From an uncultured bacterium (GTDB lineage Bacteria; Armatimonadota; JACIXR01): a DNA stretch of 64,000 nt. Position numbers and translations under genes: made by a program. The DNA is taken from NCBI GenBank assembly GCA_938041455.1, contig CALITO010000007.1:23302-87301 (forward strand), read 5' to 3'. A model generated the notes under the pieces. The model was not told where the DNA came from and searched no databases. It saw only the letters and a program-made list of their open reading frames with translations. Of this stretch, positions 9,201 through 16,474 are shown piece by piece (position 1 is the first letter of the stretch; every line of letters starts with the position of its first letter).

Positions 9201-9990
9201 GGACGAAGAAATTATAGTGGGCGGAAGCCTCGCCTAAATCCCTAAGGAAGGCAATGTCCCTGGCGAACTCAGCTGTCCCCCCTCCTTTACCCCTTAGGAA
9301 ATCGTAAAGTTCGTCAACTATGAGGACAAGGGCATTATACCCACCAAATTTATCATTGAGGAGGCTCAGCGCCCTTTCCATAACCCCCTCCACTTCCTCT
9401 TCTATCTCCGGGCGAGTGCCTATCTTAGAAAAGAACTGCCTCCCTAAATCTAATGCCTCCTCAGGATGAGATGATTTGAGATACTCCCAACTTTCCCTTG
9501 TCCGTTCCTTCTCCCTTAAGAAGCTCTCAAAGCGGGGGTCCTCCTCAGCTTTTCTGATGTATTGAGCGGGGGCGAGATAAACTGGCTCCCCTAAAATATC
9601 GCTTAACTGCCTCTCCAATTCCAACCAGATGTAATCCTGAAGATCCACCCTCCCCGGGGAAAGGTGAATCCAGATGGGATGGAATCGCTTCCCTTGAAAT
9701 TCGGGGGCAAATGAGCGTATCCGCTCGTTCCTAACCTTTTCCCAGAGGTGAGGGTGCTGGAAGAGATCGCCGAGGAAAGCGAGTAGGTGGCTTTTGCCAG
9801 TGCCATAACCGCCGATGATGAAGAAGGAGTTCTTCTCCCTCCTCTGGAGGAAGCGCTCCAGAAGAAAGCAAATTTGCCCCTCCAATCTCTCATCAGCAAC
9901 GAATGTTTCAACTATCTTCCCCGGATCGTGGTGGGTTATCTTGACAACTTCCTCAACTTCCTCTATTTGGACGAGTTCTTTAACCTTCAT
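6295..9990 (-). CDS. brxC: DUF6079/BrxC-PglY-like large P-loop ATPase
   Basis: A 1,231-residue AAA-like ATPase with Walker A GGYGTGKSHLL (from Gly60) and Walker B LVLIVDELYDF (221-231), the arrangement of the DUF6079/BrxC/PglY family. The rest is mainly helical with coiled-coil stretches. Near the C-terminus a Cys followed by CPHC (about residues 1090-1110) may bind zinc. It is the first gene of a two-gene unit with pglZ and has its own promoter (TTGACT, 17 bases, TACACT). In BREX the BrxC ATPase partners PglX and PglZ; here the plus-strand methyltransferase begins 118 bases away in the other direction. Assignment to BrxC rather than a more distant DUF6079 protein is an inference from fold and context. 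Confidence 0.82.
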   Translation of the reverse strand: MKVKELVQIEEVEEVVKITHHDPGKIVETFVADERLEGQICFLLERFLQRREKNSFFIIGGYGTGKSHLLAFLGDLFQHPHLWEKVRNERIRSFAPEFQGKRFHPIWIHLSPGRVDLQDYIWLELERQLSDILGEPVYLAPAQYIRKAEEDPRFESFLREKERTRESWEYLKSSHPEEALDLGRQFFSKIGTRPEIEEEVEGVMERALSLLNDKFGGYNALVLIVDELYDFLRGKGGGTAEFARDIAFLRDLGEASAHYNFFVLASLQEDILDPEKMGAERENLNRIRQRYENFQIPYFNLQKVARERVLKKSEAQVEELRKLYSLLRKNYFPSLAFDERSFVDLYPVHPAILHFYERVVREVGPRSIISFLSQSAKEIEEQDYDTLVTLSELYDHLEGELASHTNYGVLVRDIVPYFREGIPLWMEEEEREWALKAIKALAILHIVGEKRKCRELAEFILYRVIEDVNYQFFAHLMEKLFQQGTYIYLAEGMDIDAVYVIQTEGIPVEILVESEAGKIRDDDPGLWNEVLRGLREMGVPREMEIKGWCGLRVEWRGTERKGEGRFISEADPYLPEEANDRLKEGDVDFLLLILRPNLPADYLSQKELRDERILVWRPEELGGEELHRLKRRLAIRRLLEGGQPKEVMERLQAMAIRASEEVEQLVEEVYWRRGSLPFLLTPLPKPFAETLHKCLEELLARLYPRHPQFPRKIGRKTARDLIRYLSKLSPPTPTLEDYAEDLSSTGLLLKEGEGEYYIREDLEYYQLIMDALKVRDFASVEEVYKKLREKPYGLTEDIVEFLILALVSKGLLSVKGMGREFFRHNLEELVGFNFFLPHYYLHKLEIEVTPEVIELLREIFGSKVKTETQEERSSLWEELRKLLEQYNLQQLGERLRGFHSPFNKDLLLNNLGKVKGLVEDLFQVIRENVSPEEGFRKLGELVEEKYRDYIEAWKGLKSLEGIGELQGALNREIDYLQGISLPPGERLSGEGNELLAELVGSRVEDENFLRNWLERVNFLKQQYIERYTALHEEVVGNNAPWWEELEGIKKDALLRTLKEVWGIIGGVGVSNPGDVIGRKVEDLLGRKCDRLYKDSLKNYPLCPHCEFKPAHPPDLKGEIERVRRMVNEEWGRTVEELRRKEEDIRRAFEGATSAASEGMEKLLKGEPVPLSEEMKERLRRALGKLKIIEVNLTPYIRDGGIYRVEEFMERIREALRGAERGENVRIKIRLI

Positions 9991-10023
9991 TCTTCACCAC
10001 TCCATTGGAAAGCGTTCTTTTCA

Positions 10024-10052
10024 AGTGTAGGATGAATTCCGCTTTAAGTCAA
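10024..10052 (-). promoter_or_regulatory. Promoter for the brxC-pglZ operon
   Basis: Reading the minus strand: TTGACT (10052-10047), a 17-base spacer, TACACT (10029-10024), 33 bases before the ATG of the ATPase gene. Confidence 0.65.
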
Positions 10053-10066
10053 GATTTACAACTTTA

Positions 10067-10095
10067 TAGACGAGGTTTCCCAAAAATCATATAAT
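10067..10095 (+). promoter_or_regulatory. Promoter for the methyltransferase operon
   Basis: TAGACG (10067-10072), a 17-base spacer and a perfect TATAAT (10090-10095). The predicted transcript would start only a few bases before the ATG at 10109. The two divergent promoters of the island are back to back, so one regulator could control both. Confidence 0.55.
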
Positions 10096-10108
10096 ACTGT
10101 AGAGAAAG

Positions 10109-12430
10109 ATGGATAAGGAGAAACTTTTTTCCTGGGAGGAGAATCCTTATCTCGGCGATTTCGTCAGGGAGTTCGCCAAGCCATACGACCCAAATAACGA
10201 TGACTATAACCCCTCACTCTATACCGAGGACATAAAATCGGGCAAGAATGACCCGATCTATAATGTCCATACATATTGGACGAAGGTCCCTCCCCAGGGA
10301 ATAGCCAAGTTAATTCAGAACTTCACCTCGCCGGGGGATATTGTCATAGATCCCTTTTGCGGTTCGGGAATGACGGGCGTAGCTGGTCTTATGACGGGAA
10401 GGCATACCATCCTGATAGACCTCTGCCCCGCCGCCACTTTCATAGCCAAGAACTACACCACCCCTATCGATCCCTATGACCTAAAGAGAGCGGTGAGGGA
10501 GATAGAGGAGAATGTAAGGGAGGAGATGGAGTGGCTATATGAGACGATTTGCAGGCGGTGTGGAGGTAAGGCGATAATAAATTACACCATTTGGAGCGAT
10601 GTTTACCAGTGCCCAATTTGTGAGACGAGGATGGGCTTCTGGGAAGTTGCGGTGAAGGATGGGAAGGTGTTGAGAGAATGGGAATGCCCAGGTTGTGGCT
10701 ACGAACTGAACAAATTAAGGGCTAAGTTAGTGGGGACGGAGCCGGTGAGGGTGAATTACAACTGCCCTCGCTGTGGGAGGAGGGAGGATGAGATAAGCAG
10801 GTTTGACTTGAGGAAATTGGAGGAGATAGAGGGGCGGGAAATTCCCTACTGGTATCCGAGAAACGAGTTCCCCCAAGGCCAGGAAACGCAGAGGCTTATA
10901 AGGAGGGGCATTCGACGGGTTGACCAATTCTTCACGAGGCGCAATCTCTGGGCTCTCGCCCGCCTCTGGAAAGAGGCGGAGGCATACCCTTCAGAAATAG
11001 AAGATAAACTAAAATTCGTTATTACGAGCATTTTGTTTGGTTCTTCTAAAAAGGAGATCTACCGTCCAAAATACCAGGCAGTAGCCAGAGGATGTATCTC
11101 TCATAACCTTTATTTACCGAGCACATTTCCAGAAACAAACTGCTTAAATTTCTTTCTCCGTAAATCTTCTGGGATTTGTCAAGCTTTTTCTGGATTATCT
11201 TTTCTCTCCCAGGTCCTTATCTCAACTCAATCTGCTACTAATTTAGGGCAAATTCCCGATAGTTCAATTGACTACTGCTTCACCGACCCGCCCTACGGCG
11301 CCAATATAAACTACTCCGAACTCAACTTCGTCTGGGAAGCGTGGCTCGGCCACTTTACAAAAATAGAGGAAGAGGCAGTGGTAAATCCTGTCCAGAAAAA
11401 GGGATCGGAGGAATACAGGGAATTGATGGAGAGGTCTTTCAGGGAAATCTTTCGGGTATTAAAGCCGGGGAGGTTCATATCGCTCATCTTCCACAATTCC
11501 CAGACATCCGTCTGGAACGCCATCCAATCCGCCCTCCAAAATGCCGGCTTCCAGATAGCCTTCATCGGCGCCTTTGACAAAGTGCAGAGGACATTCAACC
11601 AGGTGACGACTACGAGGAGGGCGGTGGGCTACGATGTCCTCGTCCACGCCTATAAGCCCAAACTGACCAATCATATAAGAAGGGAGAGAAAGGTTGATTT
11701 GGAGGAAATATTGGACTGGCTTGAGGAGAGGTTGAGGATTCTTCCCATTGGGAAGAACGAGGAACGAACTGCGGGGAAATTACACAGCGATTTTATCCGT
11801 TGGTGCCTATCCCAAGAAATTTCCCTCGGTAGTGTAGAGAAGGTGGGGATAAAGGATTTTGATGCTTTTCAAGGGCTTTTGAGGGACAACTTCCACGACA
11901 TAGATGGCTACTATTTTCTCCCCGGGCAAATTCCCCAACCGCCCCAGGGCTCTCTCTTCGCCACGATAAAGGATGTCGCCAGCGCTCTCAATTTTCTAAG
12001 TGAACTCTTAAAGGAGCCGAAGAGTTACAGCGATATACAACCCGCCTTCCTCCAGGCTTTGGGAGGGAGGAAATTGGAGAGGAGTTTAGAGGATTTACTG
12101 GATGAGAACTTCGTTTTTATTGAAGAGGAGGGGAAGTGGCGGGCGCCTACGGAGAAGGAGTTGGAAGAGTGGGGGAAGATAAAGAGGCTGAAGCAGGTGA
12201 AGAAGTTTGAGAGTTGGTGGAGGAGGTTCAAGAAAGGGGAGGAGAAGCGGTTGCCCCCTGAGGAGATAATGGTAAGTGGGTTAAGGGAATGGTGGCGGGC
12301 GGGAAGGCACTGGGCTATGGTTGAGGTAAAGGAGATGTTGGAGAGGAGGGGGCTATGGAGGGATACGCCATATAAGGCTCGCGAACTTATGACGATAGCG
12401 GAAGGGGTTATTAGGAGAGGGAATGAGTAA
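10109..12430 (+). CDS. DNA methyltransferase with inserted zinc ribbons (BREX PglX-like role)
   Basis: A 773-residue methyltransferase. Motif I DPFCGSGMTG lies near residue 82 and the catalytic motif IV DPPYG near 394, followed by the NINYSELNFVWEAWLG block typical of large DUF1156-like methylases of defence loci. Between the two motifs are four paired-cysteine knuckles (CRRCGG, CPIC, CPGCG, CPRCG, residues about 150-230), likely zinc ribbons for DNA binding. The last ~200 residues are helical. Motif order I before IV indicates N6-adenine or N4-cytosine amino methylation. It probably supplies the PglX function of the island. DNA around 11,000-11,250 is noticeably more AT-rich than the flanks. 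The next gene starts inside its stop region (8-base overlap). Confidence 0.85.
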   Translation: MDKEKLFSWEENPYLGDFVREFAKPYDPNNDDYNPSLYTEDIKSGKNDPIYNVHTYWTKVPPQGIAKLIQNFTSPGDIVIDPFCGSGMTGVAGLMTGRHTILIDLCPAATFIAKNYTTPIDPYDLKRAVREIEENVREEMEWLYETICRRCGGKAIINYTIWSDVYQCPICETRMGFWEVAVKDGKVLREWECPGCGYELNKLRAKLVGTEPVRVNYNCPRCGRREDEISRFDLRKLEEIEGREIPYWYPRNEFPQGQETQRLIRRGIRRVDQFFTRRNLWALARLWKEAEAYPSEIEDKLKFVITSILFGSSKKEIYRPKYQAVARGCISHNLYLPSTFPETNCLNFFLRKSSGICQAFSGLSFLSQVLISTQSATNLGQIPDSSIDYCFTDPPYGANINYSELNFVWEAWLGHFTKIEEEAVVNPVQKKGSEEYRELMERSFREIFRVLKPGRFISLIFHNSQTSVWNAIQSALQNAGFQIAFIGAFDKVQRTFNQVTTTRRAVGYDVLVHAYKPKLTNHIRRERKVDLEEILDWLEERLRILPIGKNEERTAGKLHSDFIRWCLSQEISLGSVEKVGIKDFDAFQGLLRDNFHDIDGYYFLPGQIPQPPQGSLFATIKDVASALNFLSELLKEPKSYSDIQPAFLQALGGRKLERSLEDLLDENFVFIEEEGKWRAPTEKELEEWGKIKRLKQVKKFESWWRRFKKGEEKRLPPEEIMVSGLREWWRAGRHWAMVEVKEMLERRGLWRDTPYKARELMTIAEGVIRRGNE

Positions 12431-12935
12431 GGGTTTCTTAAAAAAGCGGGATTGGGCTGTTGAGGCGATGAGGGCTTTTCTTCAATCCCCCTTCCATAGG
12501 AGGGCGGTGTTCATCCTCCTTGGTAAATGGGGAACGGGTAAGACCAGCGCCCTCAAAAAACTTGCCAGGGAGATGGGGAAGAAAATAGTTAATGCCAATC
12601 TTTATTTGGCTAATTATGTTAAGGAGAGGAAGGCAGAGAAGTATATGTGGAGGGATTTGATAGAGGAGGGATGGAGGAAACTTTTTCAGGAGCTTCCTGA
12701 AGGGGATTTCCTAATCATAGATAAGGTGGAGATATTCTATGATTTCCCCGATATCAATTTTCTTAAGATAGCGGAGGAGGAATGTCTTTTACAAAAGAGG
12801 AAGAAGGCGGTAATTGGGATAGGGGGATATATTGTAGGAGGGATAATCTATTTTTGCGACGATGATTATCGCCTGGCTGGGGCGAGCGACTGGAAAGGAA
12901 GGCTCTACGATTTAAACAGCGAATTCTATGGGTAA
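12423..12935 (+). CDS. Small P-loop protein, BrxF-like
   Basis: A 170-residue protein with Walker A GKWGTGKTSAL (about 33-43) and a Walker-B-like FLIIDKVEIFYDF, where the usual Asp-Glu is Asp-Lys. The sequence NANLYLANYV, the IDKVEIFYD segment and the closing GGIIYFCDDDYR have the layout of BrxF, the small ATPase-like protein of BREX type 3 (an Asn-rich strand, a DNIE-like strand, then a Tyr-containing tail). This match is recognition by eye. It overlaps the methyltransferase before it and the one after it by 8 bases each, so translation is coupled. An alternative is an unrelated small STAND/AAA module. Confidence 0.65.
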   Translation: MSKGFLKKRDWAVEAMRAFLQSPFHRRAVFILLGKWGTGKTSALKKLAREMGKKIVNANLYLANYVKERKAEKYMWRDLIEEGWRKLFQELPEGDFLIIDKVEIFYDFPDINFLKIAEEECLLQKRKKAVIGIGGYIVGGIIYFCDDDYRLAGASDWKGRLYDLNSEFYG

Positions 12936-14094
12936 GAAAATAAGAGATAGGAAAATATCCACATACAATCCCCAACAGTTAGCGTTTGATTACTTGGGGA
13001 GCGGAGCTCCTTTGCCTAAGAGGCAGGTTATTTTGAATAAGGAGAAATTTAGAGAAACCCTCTCCACCATCGTTAACTTGCACGATTTATCATCTATAAA
13101 GGAGAGGGTGCTGTTTCTAAAAGGTATAGTAGAAGGCTATCAGGAGGACAAGATAGGCATCCTAAATATAGAGGCGGAAGGGGACACGCTCACTCGCCGA
13201 AGGGATGTCCTTTTCTCTGAACTCGCCCAAATATTGGAATCCCAAACCACAGAGAGGGCAAAGTATTACCTCAAGAGATTGTTACGAAGTGTGGAGGAGG
13301 CAAAGACTTCAAAGATCAACGACATAGACCTCTCCCGTTGGAAGGAATATGACGAAATCATAACCGATAGCCTCTGGCTACTGGGGAAAAGGGACACATC
13401 GGGCGCTCATTTAGGTTGGTATTGGGGAAATTTCATTCCTCAGATACCCCATCAGATGATTTTGAGATACACTAAGAAGGGGGAATGGGTTTTAGATGCA
13501 TTTGTGGGTAGTGGAACGACCTTAATAGAGTGTAGGAGATTAGGGAGAAATGGGATAGGAATAGAACTAAATCCCGCTGTGGCAGAGCGAGCAAGGGAAT
13601 TAATCGCTGAGGAGCCCAACAAGCAGGGCGTGGCCTCGGAAGTAGTTATAGGTGATAGCAGGAAGATAGACATAAAGGCTATTCTTAGTAAATATGGGCT
13701 CAACAGCGTTCAACTTCTTATAATGCATCCCCCCTACCACGATATAATTAAATTTTCCCAGGACCCGAGGGACCTCTCCAATGCGCAAAGCGTTGAGGAT
13801 TTCCTAAGGATGTTTGGTGAGGTCGTTGATAATCTAAGCCCCTGCTTAGAAAGAGGAAGATATCTTGTTTTAGTAATTGGGGATAAGTATTCAAAGGGCG
13901 AGTGGATACCTTTGGGGTTTCATTGTATGCAGGAGGTGTTGAGGAGGAATTTTAAATTAAAAAGCATAATAGTTAAAAATTTTGAGGAGACGCGAGCCAA
14001 AAGGAACCAGAAGGAGTTGTGGCGCTATAGGGCATTGGTAGGGGGGTTCTATGTATTTAAGCACGAGTATATCTTTTTGTTTAAGAAAAAGTAA
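12928..14094 (+). CDS. Second DNA methyltransferase (N6_N4_Mtase fold, HPPY motif)
   Basis: A 388-residue methyltransferase. Motif I is DAFVGSGTTL (about 190-199) followed by GIGIELNPAV; the catalytic motif is HPPYHD (about 270) in place of the usual D/S/N-PPY. The N-terminal 130 residues are helical and may recognise DNA. The ATG at 12928 lies inside the end of the BrxF-like gene. It is directly followed, one base after its stop, by a nuclease-like gene, so this pair is probably a type II restriction-modification unit carried within the BREX-like operon. Target base and sequence are unknown. Confidence 0.8.
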   Translation: MGKKIRDRKISTYNPQQLAFDYLGSGAPLPKRQVILNKEKFRETLSTIVNLHDLSSIKERVLFLKGIVEGYQEDKIGILNIEAEGDTLTRRRDVLFSELAQILESQTTERAKYYLKRLLRSVEEAKTSKINDIDLSRWKEYDEIITDSLWLLGKRDTSGAHLGWYWGNFIPQIPHQMILRYTKKGEWVLDAFVGSGTTLIECRRLGRNGIGIELNPAVAERARELIAEEPNKQGVASEVVIGDSRKIDIKAILSKYGLNSVQLLIMHPPYHDIIKFSQDPRDLSNAQSVEDFLRMFGEVVDNLSPCLERGRYLVLVIGDKYSKGEWIPLGFHCMQEVLRRNFKLKSIIVKNFEETRAKRNQKELWRYRALVGGFYVFKHEYIFLFKKK

Positions 14095-14095
14095 G

Positions 14096-14935
14096 ATGCC
14101 CCTCCTAAGTCCAGAAGAAGTCCAAAATCTAAAACTGAAATGCATTCCCTTACCCCAACTAAAGGAACTTGCTACTCTTCTTGGTTGCCCAAAGGAAGGG
14201 CGCGCGGCGGAAATTATAAGGAGGATTTCGGAAAAGGAAGTGGATACCGGAATAATAGACAAATTTATGAGGCAGAAATACCTAATGGTAAAAGTAAAGA
14301 GAAGACAAGAAGTCATCCCCGATGAAGAACTTAAGCAAGAACTCCTAAAGGTCCAAACTTTTTCCTGGGGTGTTATTCAAGGACAATTAGACCCTAAAAT
14401 CCAGACCCAATATGTGAGGCAAATAGCCAAATATGATGAACTATTGGCGAGGGTGAGAGCAAGGCTTCACGAGGAGATAACAAACTATGTTGTTTGCACT
14501 TGGTATAACTATTGGACCACTTGCTTGATTGAAGAACACATAGGTCTTCACCCCAAGGTAATTCCCGCGCTTAAAAACATCAAGGGAATAGATATCTTCT
14601 TTGAGGGTCAACCTTTTGATTTGAAGGTTTCTTATGTGCCGCGAGGGTATGACCCAAAGAAAGCGGTAGAAAATCCGAAGGATTTAGCCATCTGGATGTA
14701 TGAACATCAAGGAACACAAAGGTTTGGAGCAGATAACAGGGTGTTCGTTATCCTTTTAGATAAAGAGCATCCCGAGAGGAGTTGGGAAGTGAAAAGGGAT
14801 TTCGATCTGGTTTTCAGGAGGATAGACGAGTTTCTCCATAGGGAAAGCGTTTCCCCAAAGGACGAGGTGACTTTTTCCTTCCGCCAAAGGACATATAAGG
14901 CTATAGCGAAAGTATTGTTGGTCACAAAACCCTAA
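14096..14935 (+). CDS. Putative PD-(D/E)xK restriction endonuclease with SAP-like N-terminus
   Basis: About 279 residues from ATG 14096, one base after the upstream methyltransferase stop; a longer frame begins at 14051 inside that gene but lacks support. The N-terminus (LSPEEV...LPQLKELATLLGCPKEGRAAEIIRRI) looks like a SAP-type DNA-binding helix pair. The C-terminal half has IEEH (Glu147), GIDIFF (Asp166) and FDLKVSY (Asp175-x-Lys177), the spacing of a PD-(D/E)xK nuclease core, then a Gln/Arg-rich region. The position after a methyltransferase supports a cognate restriction enzyme. The nuclease call is motif-based; a decaying or non-catalytic protein is possible. Confidence 0.65.
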   Translation: MPLLSPEEVQNLKLKCIPLPQLKELATLLGCPKEGRAAEIIRRISEKEVDTGIIDKFMRQKYLMVKVKRRQEVIPDEELKQELLKVQTFSWGVIQGQLDPKIQTQYVRQIAKYDELLARVRARLHEEITNYVVCTWYNYWTTCLIEEHIGLHPKVIPALKNIKGIDIFFEGQPFDLKVSYVPRGYDPKKAVENPKDLAIWMYEHQGTQRFGADNRVFVILLDKEHPERSWEVKRDFDLVFRRIDEFLHRESVSPKDEVTFSFRQRTYKAIAKVLLVTKP

Positions 14936-14947
14936 CTCAATTTCCCC

Positions 14948-16429
14948 TTACTGTTGTATTTGGATCTCGCCCTTTTGTTCTGGTGGAAGGGGGCGAATGG
15001 GAGGGAGTGAAGGAGCGGGGCGAAGGGTTATGTATTCGTATTTTAACTCCGCTTTCCCACCAGCCGGCACCTTGATGCTCCAAAAGAGCCTATTCCTGGG
15101 ATTAAATTCATCCGCTGATATAAGGGTGACCTTCGCCTGGGGCGAGGAGGAAACTACCTCCCCAACCACCGTCCTATTAACCTCCACCTCCACTTCCTTG
15201 TTCCCATAATTCGTCAACTCTAATCTCCCCGTTATCCTCGTTTTTGTATAGGCTCTCGGCTCCTTATCCTTTATCTCCATTATCTCCCGTGAGATCTCCG
15301 TCTCTTCAACCTGCCCTTTTAATTCGCTGGCGAGCCCCAAAGTCACCCTCGCCTCTCCTCCCACAGGGACGAGAGAAGATAGCCTGTCCTGTCCCAGAGG
15401 ATTGCCCTCCTCAACTGCTAAAATGCTCCCCCCAACCAGAGGGCTATCCGTCTTGTTTGTGAAGGATATGAGGTGGTTTATCCTCCCTCCGTCCGCATCC
15501 CATACATAGATGTGCTTATAGGGTAGGGAAACATTGAAGAGGGTAACCGCTCCCGCATCGCCCTTCTTAAGGGAAAATCCCTCCTTTTTGTAAAGGTAAA
15601 CGGTGGCGAGTTCCTCCCCGGGGGCGAGAAATGGCGGCGGTGCGTAGCCAGCCGCCGCTTCCCCCTTCCCAAGGGGGACAGCCTCCATTGCCCTTAACGC
15701 TCCATCCGTAAACACCACCAAACTCCTCGTTATAAAGGGGTCTATCACACCCTTAAAGGGGAATTGGGGCATCCCCACAGCGAAATAGCAGGTTATATTC
15801 TCCCAATCCTCAAGGTTGTTGAACACCGTCGCCCGTAGGGAAAGCATAGCCTCCTTCTCCCCCCTAATATAAAGAAGATAATTCGGCTCCCAACCTAAAC
15901 CGCCTTGCAGGTAACTCATCTTTATTCCGACCTTTTCATTTCCCCCAATACCACCCACCTTGAGCTTCAGGGGATAACCAAGGAGGACTACCTTCTTCAC
16001 CTTATCCGGATTTATGGCGAAAACCTGTCCCTTATCCCCTTCCAAAAGGATGAGGTCAGCAAGTATATGAGTTAGTTTCCCCTCCGAGACACCTTCCTCC
16101 GTCGCTATCTTGAACCTCTCTCCTATCTTACCCTGTAGAGAAGCCATGAGTTGGGCTTTATCCTTGAACTCTATGATGTTCTCCTGGGGATTAATAAGGG
16201 CATCGGGATAGGCTTCCTTCTGCTTTAGATATATCCAGAAGGAACCACCGCTCGCTTGGGGAAGGTAATCGAGGGAAACATAGCCATTTTCCAGTTGTCC
16301 TTCTCCTTCCCTCGTGAAATAACCGAAGCCCACATTGTAAATGATGAGGGAGGTGAGCTTCGTCTTCACCAAGCCGACCTCGGCGAACGCCAATATTGGC
16401 AGAATTAATAGAAGTGCTAATTTCTTCAT
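14948..16429 (-). CDS. Secreted DUF4139-like protein
   Basis: A 493-residue exported protein with a clear signal peptide (MKKLALLLILPILAFA). The middle and C-terminal parts resemble DUF4139 proteins: a YLQGGLGWEPNYLLYIRG segment (about 175-192), a LSLRATVFNNLEDWENI strand, and a long beta-rich C-terminus ending in a proline-rich tail. Such proteins are surface or periplasmic and have no firm function. AGGAGGG lies just before the ATG. It converges with the nuclease gene with only 12 bases between the stops and no visible terminator. Confidence 0.7.
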   Translation of the reverse strand: MKKLALLLILPILAFAEVGLVKTKLTSLIIYNVGFGYFTREGEGQLENGYVSLDYLPQASGGSFWIYLKQKEAYPDALINPQENIIEFKDKAQLMASLQGKIGERFKIATEEGVSEGKLTHILADLILLEGDKGQVFAINPDKVKKVVLLGYPLKLKVGGIGGNEKVGIKMSYLQGGLGWEPNYLLYIRGEKEAMLSLRATVFNNLEDWENITCYFAVGMPQFPFKGVIDPFITRSLVVFTDGALRAMEAVPLGKGEAAAGYAPPPFLAPGEELATVYLYKKEGFSLKKGDAGAVTLFNVSLPYKHIYVWDADGGRINHLISFTNKTDSPLVGGSILAVEEGNPLGQDRLSSLVPVGGEARVTLGLASELKGQVEETEISREIMEIKDKEPRAYTKTRITGRLELTNYGNKEVEVEVNRTVVGEVVSSSPQAKVTLISADEFNPRNRLFWSIKVPAGGKAELKYEYITLRPAPSLPPIRPLPPEQKGEIQIQQ

Positions 16430-16474
16430 TTTTCCCTCCTTATTTAAAATTAGATTGATTAACGGAAGAGAGAG

